From assembly GCA_040772885.1 (NCBI GenBank), contig JAXGXF010000001.1:62001-126000 (forward strand): a stretch of DNA of 64,000 nucleotides. The letters run 5' to 3'. The notes beneath the pieces were generated by a model. That model did no database searches. It saw only the letters and a program-made list of their open reading frames with translations, and was not told the DNA's origin. Positions 35,994 to 44,794 of the stretch are shown here, piece after piece (positions within the stretch are counted from its first letter, which is position 1; each line of letters starts with the position of its first letter). Source of the stretch: Pullichristensenella sp002068815 (GTDB lineage: Bacteria > Bacillota > Clostridia > Christensenellales > Aristaeellaceae). The translations under genes and the position numbers were made by a program.

Positions 35994-36761
35994 ATGCGCA
36001 ATCCGGCGCAGCACCCTCCCTTCGATGCGGAGCGGCTGCTCAGAGAATATGCGCGCACCGGGAATCCGGCGATTCGCGACAAGGTCGTCGAGGCGCACCT
36101 CTACATCGCCTCGATCATCGCGAAGCGTTTTTCCGGGCGCGGCGTGGAGTACGACGACCTCTACCAGGTGGCCTCGCTGTCGCTTTTCAAGGCCATCGAG
36201 CGATACGATCCCGAGCGCGGCGTGAAGTTCTCGAGCTTCGCGACGCCGACGATGGTCGGGGAGGTCAAGAACTACTTCCGCGACCGCTCCCGGCTGATTC
36301 GGCTGCCCCGGCGAGGCGGAGAGCTGATCCGCTCGGTCGAGAGGGCGCGGGAGGCGCTGACCGCCGAGCTCGGCCGCCAGCCGAACGCGGACGAGCTCGC
36401 CGAGCGCGCGGGGGCGGAGATCGACGACGTGCTCGAGGCGCTCGAGATGCGCGGCGCCGCGAGCCCGATATCGCTCGACGCGCTGCCCATGGAGGACGAG
36501 GAAAACGCGCCGCTGAGCGCGTTCCTCGGCATGGAGGACCAGGGCTACGAGCGGTTCGAGCGCGGCGACATGTTGAAGCGCGCGATGGATTCCCTGGACG
36601 AGCGCCAGCGCGAGATTATCCGCATGCGCTTCTTTGAGAACAGGGGCCAGCGCGAGGTCGCGCAGGCGATCGGGGTTTCGCAGATGTCGGTGTCCCGCGC
36701 GGAGCGGGTTGCGCTCTCGAAGCTCAGGGACGCGCTTTCGGAAAGCGAGGAAAAGGGATGA
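35994..36761 (+). CDS. SigB/SigF/SigG-type RNA polymerase sigma factor
   Basis: 255 residues. Region 2: YDDLYQVASLSLFKAIERYDP near residues 51-71, then KFSSFATPTMVGEVKNYFRD with the -10-binding part. Region 3: ELGRQPNADELAERAG. Region 4: SLDERQREIIRMRFFENR and VAQAIGVSQMSVSRAERVAL. ATG 35994 lies eight bases after GGAGG. It is co-transcribed with the anti-sigma gene and overlaps proC by four bases. This is separate from the sporulation sigF at 58.6 kb and may be the general stress or envelope sigma factor. Its target promoters are unknown. Confidence 0.9.
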   Translation: MRNPAQHPPFDAERLLREYARTGNPAIRDKVVEAHLYIASIIAKRFSGRGVEYDDLYQVASLSLFKAIERYDPERGVKFSSFATPTMVGEVKNYFRDRSRLIRLPRRGGELIRSVERAREALTAELGRQPNADELAERAGAEIDDVLEALEMRGAASPISLDALPMEDEENAPLSAFLGMEDQGYERFERGDMLKRAMDSLDERQREIIRMRFFENRGQREVAQAIGVSQMSVSRAERVALSKLRDALSESEEKG

Positions 36762-37570
36762 ACATCGGCTTTATCGGGTCTGGAAACATGGGCGGCGCGA
36801 TCGCGCGCGGCATCGTAAAGAGCGGCGCGGTCGGTGCGCGTGCGGTTTTCGTATACGACACGAACCCTTCGGCCCGCGAGGCGCTCGCGAAGGACACCGG
36901 GGCGACGGCGGTCGAAAGCCCCCGGAAGCTCTCGGACCATGCCGACATACTCGTGCTCGCGGTCAAGCCCGTGTACGCCAGGGCCGCGGTCGAGGCGTTC
37001 GGGGACGCTCTCTCCGGCAAGGCGGTCGTGTCGATCGTCGCGGGGCTCCCCGGCGGCACGCTCAAGAAATTGCTTCCGGCCAATACGCGCTATCTGCAGA
37101 CGATGCCGAACACGCCGGCGCTGGTCGGCGAGGGCGTGACCGCGCTCTCGGAGGAGCACACGCTGACCACCGAGGAATTTGCGTTCGTGAAAAGGATGTT
37201 CGAGTCCGTCGGGCGCGTCGCAACGCTTCCGGAGCGGCTGATCGAGGCCGAGTCCGCGCTCGCGGGCAGCGGCCCGGCGTACGCGGCGATGTTCATCGAG
37301 GCGCTCGCGGACGGCGGCGTGCTTCTGGGCCTGCCGCGCGCGCAGGCGATGGAGATGGCGGCGCAGACCTTGATCGGCACGGCGAAATTGATGCTCGGGA
37401 CCGGCAAGCACCCGGGCGAGATCAAGGATATGGTGTGTTCGCCGGGCGGCACGACGATCGAGGCGGTGCGCGCGCTCGAACAGGGCGGCTTCCGCGCGAG
37501 CGTCATCGGCGCCGTGTGCGCGGCCGGGGAAAAGGCGCTGAGGTTGAAGCGCGAAGCGGAGAAGGGGTAG
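36758..37570 (+). CDS. proC: Pyrroline-5-carboxylate reductase
   Basis: Last step of proline synthesis, NAD(P)H-dependent, cytoplasmic. 270 residues. Rossmann motif GFIGSGNMGGAIARG at residues 4-18, MPNTPALVGEGVT near 115, and the C-terminal ProC signature around SALAGSGPAYAAMFIEALAD near 166. Start overlaps the sigma-factor stop as ATGA, so proC may be partly under control of that operon's promoter. The rRNA methyltransferase gene follows nine bases later. Confidence 0.95.
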   Translation: MNIGFIGSGNMGGAIARGIVKSGAVGARAVFVYDTNPSAREALAKDTGATAVESPRKLSDHADILVLAVKPVYARAAVEAFGDALSGKAVVSIVAGLPGGTLKKLLPANTRYLQTMPNTPALVGEGVTALSEEHTLTTEEFAFVKRMFESVGRVATLPERLIEAESALAGSGPAYAAMFIEALADGGVLLGLPRAQAMEMAAQTLIGTAKLMLGTGKHPGEIKDMVCSPGGTTIEAVRALEQGGFRASVIGAVCAAGEKALRLKREAEKG

Positions 37571-37579
37571 CCGATCGGT

Positions 37580-38704
37580 ATGAAGTGGATTGCGAGCGCC
37601 GCATTCGGCCTCGAGGGGATGACCGGGCGCGACCTGAAGCGCCTCGGCGCGGAAAACGTGAAGGTGATGGACGTCGGCGGCGCGATGTTCGAGGGCGGCT
37701 TCGAGACGGCGTTTCAGGCAAACCTCTGGCTGCGCACGGCCGACCGCGTGCTGCTCGTGATGGGGCAGTTTCAGGCGAAGAGCTTTGAGGAATTGTTTCA
37801 GGGGATCAAGGCGATCGCGTGGGAGGAGCTGCTCCCCGAGGACGCGCGCTTCCCGATCCGCGCGAAGTGCGTGCGCTCGACCCTGATGAGCCCGTCGGAC
37901 GTGCAGAAGATCGCGAAGCGCGCGATCGTCGAGCGGATGAAGCTTCAGCACGGCGTCGACTGGTTCCCCGAGACCGGCGCGCTGTTCCAGGTGGACGTGT
38001 CGATCCGGAACGACGAGGTGACCGTCTCGATCGACGCGTCCGGCGAGCCGCTCTCGAAGCGCGGCTACCGCACGTGGAACGGCGAGGCGCCGCTCCGGGA
38101 GACGCTCGCCGCGGCGCTGGTCCTGCAGAGCGGCTGGCACCCGTGGCAGAGGCTCTACGACCCCTGCTGCGGCACCGGCACGATCTTGATCGAGGCCGCG
38201 TTCATCGCGCTGAACCGCGCGCCGGGGCTCGAGCGGGGGTTCGCGATGGAGGAGTGGCCGTGCGTCCCGAGGGAGAAGCTCGACGAAATCCGAAGCGCCG
38301 CGCGGCAAAAGTATGAGGAGTGCCTGTCCCGGCCGCTGAGCGTCTCGGGCTCCGACATCGACCCGGAGGCGATCGAGCTCGCGCGCAGGCACGCAAAACA
38401 GGCCGGACTCGAGGGAAGGATAGAGCTCTCGGTCAAGGACATGCGCGACGTAGTGCTCCCCGGCGAGCCCGGCGTGTTCATCGCGAACCCGCCCTACGGC
38501 GAGCGGCTCGACAACGTGCGCGCGGCGCACGCGGTCGCGAAGCAGCTCGGGCTTCTGCACGCGCGCTGCCCCGGCTGGACGCTGTGCGCGTTCTCGGCGG
38601 ACATGGGCTTCGAGCGCGCCTACGGCCGAAGGGCTTCGCGCAGGCGGCGCTACTACAACGGACGAATCGAATGTGAGTATCACATTTTTGAGGACCGCCA
38701 TTGA
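37580..38704 (+). CDS. THUMP-domain class I SAM-dependent RNA methyltransferase (RlmL/YpsC type)
   Basis: 374 residues. The N-terminal THUMP region (FQANLWLRTADRVLLVMGQF, ~48-67) binds RNA. The methyltransferase core has motif I DPCCGTGTILIEAAF near 194 and motif IV NPPYGERL near 299. The family methylates guanine N2 in 23S rRNA. The C-terminal RRRRYYNGRIECEYHIF is typical. It lies in a run with proC (nine-base gap) and the GH127-like gene (13-base gap). The length equals the single-domain enzymes of Firmicutes, shorter than the fused RlmKL of E. coli. Confidence 0.9.
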   Translation: MKWIASAAFGLEGMTGRDLKRLGAENVKVMDVGGAMFEGGFETAFQANLWLRTADRVLLVMGQFQAKSFEELFQGIKAIAWEELLPEDARFPIRAKCVRSTLMSPSDVQKIAKRAIVERMKLQHGVDWFPETGALFQVDVSIRNDEVTVSIDASGEPLSKRGYRTWNGEAPLRETLAAALVLQSGWHPWQRLYDPCCGTGTILIEAAFIALNRAPGLERGFAMEEWPCVPREKLDEIRSAARQKYEECLSRPLSVSGSDIDPEAIELARRHAKQAGLEGRIELSVKDMRDVVLPGEPGVFIANPPYGERLDNVRAAHAVAKQLGLLHARCPGWTLCAFSADMGFERAYGRRASRRRRYYNGRIECEYHIFEDRH

Positions 38705-38717
38705 TGAGGTGCAGACA

Positions 38718-40610
38718 ATGAAATCCATCTTCAACCGCTCCCCGCTGATCCCGACCCCCTACGCGCCGCTTTCGCTGGGCTCGATCCGGCCGGAGGGGTG
38801 GCTCGGCGCGCAGCTCGAGCAGCTGCGCTCGTCGCTTGCGGGCAGGGAGGAGCAGCTCTTTTCCGGGGAGGGCGGTTGGGAGAGGGAGCTCTACGCGTTC
38901 GACGCGCTTTCGTCCCTCGGCTGGACGCTCGACGACGACATGCTCAAGGCGCTGGCCGCCGAGTGCGCGGACAAGCTGGTCGCCTCGCAGGACGACGAGG
39001 GCTGGTTCGGCCCCGCGAACAGCCGCGACTACTGGCCGCGGATCCTCGCGCTGCGCGCGCTTCGGCACCACTTCGAGGCGACGGCCGACCGGCGGGTGCT
39101 CAAGTTCATGGACGCGTTCTTCAAGTACCAGTTCCGGACGCTCGCGACGCATCCGCTGAACGACCGCGCGGTCGCGCGCGGCGGCGAGAACATGCTCGTC
39201 GCGCTGTGGCTGTACAATTTGACCGGGCAGAGCTATCTGTTGGAACTCTGCCGCCGGCTCCGCGAGCAGACGCTCGACTGGCCGAACTACTTCCATACCT
39301 TCCCGAACACGCAGTCGATGGGCCGGACGCTTCGGTGGGCGCGGCTCAAGGAGGCGCTGCACGAGGAGCGCAACGAGCCGCTCGAGGGCGAGCGCCGCCC
39401 GTATTTCCGCACGCAGTACCATTTGACGAACGCCGAGAACATCGCGATGGGGCTCAAGACGCCCGGCGTCATCAACCTCTTCAAGAGCGGCTTCAAGGAG
39501 GTCGGCGGCTTCCGCTTCGGCTGGGAGAAGCTGATGAAGTACCACGGCGTCGCCTACGGCATGTTCACCGGCGACGACCACTTGAGCGGCGCGAACCCCG
39601 TGCAGGGCACGTCGCTTCCCGCGGTCGCGGAGATGCTGAACACGTTCGAAACGCTGTTCTCGATGGGCGACCTCGGCAAGGAGATCCCGGATGTCCTCGA
39701 AAAGCTGGCGTTCAACGCGCTCCCGGCGGCGTATTCCGAGGACATGCGCAGCGTGCAGCGCGTATTGCAGGCGAACCAGGCGCTGGTGTCCGAGGACGAG
39801 CGCGGCTTCTACAGCGCCGGCGCGGACGCGACGCTGTTCCTCGAGGCCACGAGCTTCGAGGCCGTGCGGACGCTTCCGGCCTGGCCGAAGTTCGTCCAGC
39901 ACCTGTGGTCGGCGACGCAGGACGGCGGGCTCGCGGTCTTGAGCTACGCGCCGTGCCTCGTGCGCACGCGCGTGATGGACGTGCCGGTGAAACTGCGCGT
40001 CGCGACCGACTACCCGTTCTCGGAGAGCGTCTCGATCGAGCTGTCCCTGAAGCGCCCGGCGGAGTTCCCACTGTATCTGCGGATTCCCGCGTGGGTTCGC
40101 CAGCCGATGATCTACCTGCCCGACGGCGAGATCATGCAGGTGCGCTCGGGCGAGACGGCCTGCGTGCGCCGCCGCTGGCAGACGGGCGACGTCGTGCGCC
40201 TCGAACTGAACGCGACGCCGCGCATCGTCCGCGGCTGGTACCATCAGTCCGCGGTCGTCGAGCTCGGGCCGCTCGTCATGGCGTTCGCGCCGGAGCCGCG
40301 CGAGGGCGAGGGCGGGCGCATCGACACCGCCGAGGAGTGGGGCTGGGCGCTGGTCCGCGACGAGCCGATGAAGACGGTGCGCGAGAGGGGCGTCGAGCGG
40401 CCGTTCAAGCGCGGCGAGCCGCCGGTCAAGGTGCTCGCGAAGGCCGTGCCGATCGACTGGCACCTGAGCGGCGCGAACAGCGCGCCGATCCCGATACTGC
40501 CGAAGCTCGACGCGCGCGAGACCTATACGGTCGAGCTCGCCCCGTTCGGCTGGACGGATTTGCGGATTTCCCAATTCCCGATCGGCGAACTTCGCCAGGA
40601 TAAAACATAG
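38718..40610 (+). CDS. GH127-like (DUF1680) glycoside hydrolase family protein, metal site missing
   Basis: 630 residues with the alpha/alpha-barrel layout of beta-L-arabinofuranosidases: RPEGWLGAQLEQLRSSLAG near 28, DDEGWFGPANSRDYWPR near 95, WPKFVQHLWSATQDGGLAV near 393, then a beta-rich C-terminal part. No signal peptide, so cytoplasmic. In characterised GH127, zinc is held by a Glu-x-Cys pair and a Cys-Cys pair. Here the first site reads SLP in QGTSLPAVAEML, and no Cys-Cys occurs in the protein. Activity is therefore uncertain. ATG 38718 follows GAGGTG. Co-directional with the methyltransferase and the MATE gene (23-base gap). Confidence 0.75.
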   Translation: MKSIFNRSPLIPTPYAPLSLGSIRPEGWLGAQLEQLRSSLAGREEQLFSGEGGWERELYAFDALSSLGWTLDDDMLKALAAECADKLVASQDDEGWFGPANSRDYWPRILALRALRHHFEATADRRVLKFMDAFFKYQFRTLATHPLNDRAVARGGENMLVALWLYNLTGQSYLLELCRRLREQTLDWPNYFHTFPNTQSMGRTLRWARLKEALHEERNEPLEGERRPYFRTQYHLTNAENIAMGLKTPGVINLFKSGFKEVGGFRFGWEKLMKYHGVAYGMFTGDDHLSGANPVQGTSLPAVAEMLNTFETLFSMGDLGKEIPDVLEKLAFNALPAAYSEDMRSVQRVLQANQALVSEDERGFYSAGADATLFLEATSFEAVRTLPAWPKFVQHLWSATQDGGLAVLSYAPCLVRTRVMDVPVKLRVATDYPFSESVSIELSLKRPAEFPLYLRIPAWVRQPMIYLPDGEIMQVRSGETACVRRRWQTGDVVRLELNATPRIVRGWYHQSAVVELGPLVMAFAPEPREGEGGRIDTAEEWGWALVRDEPMKTVRERGVERPFKRGEPPVKVLAKAVPIDWHLSGANSAPIPILPKLDARETYTVELAPFGWTDLRISQFPIGELRQDKT

Positions 40611-40633
40611 CCTCACAGGCCCAAAGGAGCAAA

Positions 40634-42001
40634 ATGCAACGTTCGATTTTCCGCTGGGAGCGCGAATTTTCCTCCCAGCTGGTTCGCCTTGCGATTCCGA
40701 TCGCGCTGCAGAGCGTCGTCGCGTCGTCGATGCAGCTCGTCGACAACCTGATGATCGCCGCGATCGGCAGCGACCTTCCGATCGCCGCGGTCTCGCAGGC
40801 GAACCGCGTGTCGTTTCTGTTTCAGGTCGCGCTGTTCGGCGCAATCAGCGGTTCCTCGATATTCGTCGCGCAGTACTGGGGAAAGCGCGACGTGTTGGGC
40901 GTCCGGCGCACGTTCGGCATCGCGACGGTCGTCGGGCTCGTCGTCGCCGCCTTGATCGGGCTTCCGTCGATCGCCGCGCCGAGGGCGATCATGCGGCTGC
41001 TCGTCAAGAGCGAGGACGTCGTAAACCTCGGCGCCGAGTACCTGGGCATCATGGGGTTCGTCTACTTCGTGCAGAGCCAGTCGCTCGTGCGCGCGGCGGT
41101 CTTGAAGTCCACCGAGCAGGTGAAGCTGCCGATGTTCGCGAGCATCGCGGGCATTTTGACGAACGTCGTGTTCAACTACCTGCTGATCTTCGACCACATG
41201 TGGATCGGCGGCTGGGGCGTGCGCGGCGCGGCGATTGCGACCCTGATCGGCACGCTCGTCGAGCTGTTCATCATCGAGTTCTTCGCGCGCAGGTACCGCT
41301 TCTCGACCGCGGCGAAATTCCGCGAGATGCTGCCGACGGCCCCGCAGGTGAAGCACTTCCTCGCGATCGCGCTGCCGGTGCTCCTAAACGAGTCGCTGTG
41401 GGCGGCGGGGACGGTCACGTACTCGGCCGTCTACGGGCGCATCGGCGACGGCGTCGCGGCCAGCGCCGCGGCGGGCATCTTCTCCAACGTCGACCAGCTC
41501 TCGGGCATCGCGATCCGCGCGCTGTGCCACGCGTCCGGCGTGATGGTCGGCATGGCGCTCGGCGCCGGGCAGCTCGAGCGCGCGAAGCTCTACGCGAAGC
41601 GGTTCATGTTCGCCTCGCCGCTGATCACGCAGGCGTTCTGCGTGGCCGTCGTGCTTCCGCTGAGCGGGCTGATCGTGGGCTTCTTCCCGGTCGACGCGGG
41701 CACCGCGCGGATGGCGCGCGAGATGACCTACATATTGATCGCCTTCTCGTGGGTGCACGCGATCAACTGCACGGTGATCGTGAGCCTCCTGCGCACCGGA
41801 GGCGACGTGCGCGCCGCCGCGGTGATCGACGTGGCGCCGCTCTGGGCCATCGGCGTGCCGCTCGCGGCGATCGCCGGGATCGTGCTCAAGTGGGAGCTGA
41901 AATACGTCTATCTCTCGACGTACCTCGAGGCGCTCGCGAAGCTGGCGTTCGGCATACGCCGCTACCGGCAGCGCAAATGGGTGCGCAGCATCGTCAAATA
42001 A
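40634..42001 (+). CDS. MATE family efflux transporter
   Basis: 455-residue membrane protein with about twelve helices in two repeated halves, exporting cationic or organic compounds against sodium or protons. Seen: IPIALQSVVASSMQLVDNLMI near residues 22-42, GISGSSIFVAQYWGKRD-like loop (AISGSSIFVAQYWGKRD) near 70, and in the second half LPVLLNESLWAAGTVTYSAVY near 240. ATG 40634 lies behind AAAGGAG. It ends just before a terminator shared with the convergent gdhA. The substrate is unknown. Confidence 0.9.
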   Translation: MQRSIFRWEREFSSQLVRLAIPIALQSVVASSMQLVDNLMIAAIGSDLPIAAVSQANRVSFLFQVALFGAISGSSIFVAQYWGKRDVLGVRRTFGIATVVGLVVAALIGLPSIAAPRAIMRLLVKSEDVVNLGAEYLGIMGFVYFVQSQSLVRAAVLKSTEQVKLPMFASIAGILTNVVFNYLLIFDHMWIGGWGVRGAAIATLIGTLVELFIIEFFARRYRFSTAAKFREMLPTAPQVKHFLAIALPVLLNESLWAAGTVTYSAVYGRIGDGVAASAAAGIFSNVDQLSGIAIRALCHASGVMVGMALGAGQLERAKLYAKRFMFASPLITQAFCVAVVLPLSGLIVGFFPVDAGTARMAREMTYILIAFSWVHAINCTVIVSLLRTGGDVRAAAVIDVAPLWAIGVPLAAIAGIVLKWELKYVYLSTYLEALAKLAFGIRRYRQRKWVRSIVK

Positions 42002-42003
42002 CG

Positions 42004-42038
42004 AAACCGGGCCATCCTCGCGGATGACCCGGTTTTTT
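42004..42038 (+). terminator. Terminator after the MATE gene
   Basis: Stem AAACCGGG-CATCC / GGATG-CCCGGTTT (42004-42034) followed by TTTTTT in total. It sits between MATE and the convergent gdhA and could serve both directions weakly. Confidence 0.88.
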
Positions 42039-42047
42039 GCGGTTGGA

Positions 42048-43379
42048 TCAGACGAGCCCGTGTGCGAGCATCGCGTCGGCGACCTTCATAAAGCCCGCGA
42101 TGTTCGCGCCCGCGACGAAGTTGCCCTTGAAGCCGTACTTCTCCGCGGTCGTGGAGGTGTTCCTGAGGATGTTGATCATAATCTGCTTGAGCTTCTGGTC
42201 GACCTCCGCGAACGTCCAGCTCAGGCGCATGCTGTTCTGCGTCATCTCGAGCGCCGAGGTTGCGACGCCGCCCGCGTTCGCGGCCTTGCCGGGCACGAAC
42301 ATCACGCCGGCGCTCTGGAACGCGGCGACGGCCCCGTGCGTGCAGGGCATGTTCGCACCCTCGCCGACCGCGACGACGCCGTTCTTGATCAGCACCTTCG
42401 CGTACTCCGCGCAGAGCTCGTTCTGCGTCGCCGACGGAAGCGCGATGTCGCACGGAACGTCCCAGATCGAGCCGTCCTCGTGGTACTCGGCCTTCGGGCG
42501 GTAGTTGAGGTACTCCTTGATGCGCTTGCGCTCGACTTCCTTGATCTGCTTGACGGCGTCGAGGTCGACGCCCTCCTCGTCGTAGATCCAGCCGTTCGAG
42601 TCGCACATCGCGACGACCTTCCCGCCCAGTTGCGTCGCCTTCTCGTGCGCGTAGATCGCGACGTTTCCGGAGCCGGATACGACGACGCGCTTGTCCTGGA
42701 AGTCCATGCCCTTCGAGGCGAGCAGCTCCTCCATCAGGTACACGAGGCCGTAGCCGGTCGCCTCCTTGCGCGCGAGCGAGCCGCCGTAGGGTAGGCCCTT
42801 GCCGGTGATGAAGCCCTCGTAGAGGCCGGTGATGCGCTTGTACTGGCCGAACATGAAGCCGATCTCGCGCGCGCCGACGCCTATGTCGCCCGCCGGGACG
42901 TCCATGTCCTTGCCTACGTAGCGATAGAGCTCCGTCATGAAGCTCTGGCAGAAGCTCATGACCTCGGTGTCGGACTTGCCCTTCGGGTCGAAGTCCGAGC
43001 CGCCCTTCGCGCCGCCGATCGGAAGGCCGGTCAGCGAGTTCTTGAAGATCTGCTCAAAGCCCAGGAACTTCAGGATGCCGAGGTTCACCGACGGATGCAG
43101 CCGCAGGCCGCCCTTGTACGGGCCGATCGCGTTGTTGAACTGAACGCGGTAGCCCTTGTTGACCTTGATGTGGCCGCTGTCGTCGATCCACGGCACGCGG
43201 AACATGATCGCGCGGTCCGGCTCGACGATGCGCTCGAGTATGCCGTTCTTGTGATAGACGGGATTTTTGTCGACCAACGGCGCGAGCGATTCGAGCACTT
43301 CCCGCGCGGCCTGATGGAATTCCGGTTCCCCCGGGTTTCTCTCGATGACATGTTGAAGGACGTCGTTTGCGTAGGACAC
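42048..43379 (-). CDS. gdhA: NADP-type glutamate dehydrogenase
   Basis: Hexameric enzyme converting 2-oxoglutarate and ammonia to glutamate. 443 residues, the normal size for the small hexameric form. Seen: NNAIGPYKGGLRLHPSVN near 82, the catalytic lysine motif LPIGGAKGGSDFDPKG near 119, PAGDIGVGAREIGFMFGQYK near 160, nucleotide-binding GSGNVA near 232 and GEGANMPCT near 343. The GTG start at 43379 has GGAGG eight bases upstream. A TATAAT (43420-43415, minus strand) lies 36 bases before it without a clear -35. Monocistronic. Confidence 0.95.
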   Translation of the reverse strand: MSYANDVLQHVIERNPGEPEFHQAAREVLESLAPLVDKNPVYHKNGILERIVEPDRAIMFRVPWIDDSGHIKVNKGYRVQFNNAIGPYKGGLRLHPSVNLGILKFLGFEQIFKNSLTGLPIGGAKGGSDFDPKGKSDTEVMSFCQSFMTELYRYVGKDMDVPAGDIGVGAREIGFMFGQYKRITGLYEGFITGKGLPYGGSLARKEATGYGLVYLMEELLASKGMDFQDKRVVVSGSGNVAIYAHEKATQLGGKVVAMCDSNGWIYDEEGVDLDAVKQIKEVERKRIKEYLNYRPKAEYHEDGSIWDVPCDIALPSATQNELCAEYAKVLIKNGVVAVGEGANMPCTHGAVAAFQSAGVMFVPGKAANAGGVATSALEMTQNSMRLSWTFAEVDQKLKQIMINILRNTSTTAEKYGFKGNFVAGANIAGFMKVADAMLAHGLV

Positions 43380-43501
43380 AGCTTGTTCCTCCCTCGAATT
43401 TGCAAGATGGTCATATTATATACTGCAAATCCGCGGAAGTACATAGTATTTTCCGCCTTTTTTTGAAAAATATTGGTTATGTTGTCGGGTAATCCTGCAA
43501 A

Positions 43502-43960
43502 TCAGTGATCATTGTCACGAGTTTTGACTGTTTTCAATGCATTTAGCGCGTCGAGCGCGAGCACGTAGCCGAGCGGGCCGAAGCCCGAAATCTGCCCGAC
43601 GCAGGCGGCGGCGGTCACGGATTTGCGGCGGAACTCGTCCCGGGCGTGGATGTTGGACAGGTGCACCTCGACCGCGGGCACGGGCACGGAAGAAAGCGCG
43701 TCCATCAGCGCGTAGGAGGTGTGCGTCAGCGCGCCGGGGTTTACGATGATGCCGTCGAAGTGCTCGAAGTATGCCCGCTGAATCCAGTCGATCAGCTGGC
43801 CCTCCGAGTTGCTCTGGAGGCATGTGATCTCGTGCCCGCGCTTCGTCGCGGCGAGCTTTACGCCCTCGACGATCTCCTCAAAGCCGGACTTGCCGTAGAT
43901 GCCCGGCTCGCGCGTGCCGGTCATATTGAGGTTCGGCCCGTTTAACAGCATGATCTTCAT
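43502..43960 (-). CDS. aroQ: Type II 3-dehydroquinate dehydratase
   Basis: Third step of the shikimate pathway. 152 residues, a dodecamer-forming flavodoxin-like fold. Catalytic residues are visible: LNGPNLNMTGTREPGIYG near 6 (loop with Arg and Tyr), NPGALTHTSYALMDAL near 77, and VEVHLSNIHARDEFRRKS near 98. The ATG at 43960 has GGAGGGG five bases upstream; the longer upstream reading crosses the promoter and is not used. No other aro genes are near, so it is a single-gene transcript. Confidence 0.96.
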   Translation of the reverse strand: MKIMLLNGPNLNMTGTREPGIYGKSGFEEIVEGVKLAATKRGHEITCLQSNSEGQLIDWIQRAYFEHFDGIIVNPGALTHTSYALMDALSSVPVPAVEVHLSNIHARDEFRRKSVTAAACVGQISGFGPLGYVLALDALNALKTVKTRDNDH

Positions 43961-43998
43961 TTGCGCCCCTCCGTTTCGTTGTGAAACCGCTCGGTTGT

Positions 43999-44027
43999 AG
44001 TATAGCAAAACGCGGCAAAAATCGCAA
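43999..44027 (-). promoter_or_regulatory. Promoter of aroQ
   Basis: On the minus strand: TTGCGA (44027-44022), 17-base spacer, TATACT (44004-43999), 39 bases before the start codon. Confidence 0.75.
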
Positions 44028-44066
44028 TGCTTTGATTTTCCAACCGACGCGCCCCGCGCCAAAAGC

Positions 44067-44096
44067 GCATAAATCCCGCGCGCGCTCTGAATAATA
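44067..44096 (+). promoter_or_regulatory. Sigma-G-like promoter of spoVT
   Basis: GCATA (44067-44071), 18-base spacer, AATAATA (44090-44096). This matches the forespore sigma-G pattern (GHATR, 18 bases, CATnnTA) at all but the first base of the -10. spoVT is a sigma-G gene in Bacillus subtilis, which supports the reading. Confidence 0.55.
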
Positions 44097-44154
44097 ACCT
44101 TGGATTTCGCAGAAAAAAGGCCCAATGCAAAAACATGTTGGAAGGAAGATTGCA

Positions 44155-44709
44155 ATGAGAGCGACTGGCATCGTGCGCAGAATCGACGAGCTTGGGCGCG
44201 TCGTAATTCCAAAGGAGATTCGCCGCACGCTTCGAATCCGGGAAGGTGATCCCCTTGAAATTTTCACCGATCACGACGGGGAAGTCGTGCTCAAGAAGTA
44301 TTCGCCGATTGGGGAAATCGCGAACATCGCCAAGGACTACACCGATTCGCTGTACCGCACGCTCGGGCACATCACCTGCATCTGCGACCGCGACGCGGTC
44401 GTCTCCGCGACCGGGGGCGCGAAGCGCGACCTGATCGAAAAGGCGCTGAGCCCCGAGGTCGAGGCGATATTGCAGAGCCGGCAGATGTCGGTGCTCAACG
44501 CCTCCGCGGGTGCGAAGATGATCCCGATCGCGGCCGACGACCGCGCGGACGCCTATTCCGCGCAGCTGATCGCGCCGATACTGGCCGACGGCGAGATCAT
44601 CGGCGGGCTGATGCTCCTGAGCCGCGACTCCGGCGTCAGCATGGGCGAGATCGACCAGAAGGTCGCGGAGACCACGACGAGCATCATCGCGCGCCAGATG
44701 GAGCAGTAG
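44155..44709 (+). CDS. spoVT: Stage V sporulation protein T, AbrB/SpoVT family regulator
   Basis: 184 residues, near the 178 of the Bacillus protein. The N-terminal swapped-hairpin DNA-binding domain is almost invariant: ATGIVRRIDELGRVVIPKEI at residues 3-22, then LRIREGDPLEIF. The remainder (~60-184) is a GAF-like domain with GEIIGGLMLLSRDSG near 153. SpoVT controls late forespore genes. ATG 44155 lies seven bases after GGAAGGAAG; the sigma-G-like promoter is 59 bases upstream. It is transcribed alone, since mazG has a separate promoter. Confidence 0.93.
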   Translation: MRATGIVRRIDELGRVVIPKEIRRTLRIREGDPLEIFTDHDGEVVLKKYSPIGEIANIAKDYTDSLYRTLGHITCICDRDAVVSATGGAKRDLIEKALSPEVEAILQSRQMSVLNASAGAKMIPIAADDRADAYSAQLIAPILADGEIIGGLMLLSRDSGVSMGEIDQKVAETTTSIIARQMEQ

Positions 44710-44733
44710 CCGGTGGCCGCCGGGCTCCGGCCG

Positions 44734-44762
44734 TTGCGCGGCCGCTCATGATGTGGTATAAT
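44734..44762 (+). promoter_or_regulatory. Promoter of mazG
   Basis: TTGCGC (44734-44739), 17-base spacer, TATAAT (44757-44762) with TGG before the -10, 33 bases before the start codon. Confidence 0.75.
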
Positions 44763-44794
44763 CCGATCATTGGATTTGCGGAGGATGGCAAAAA

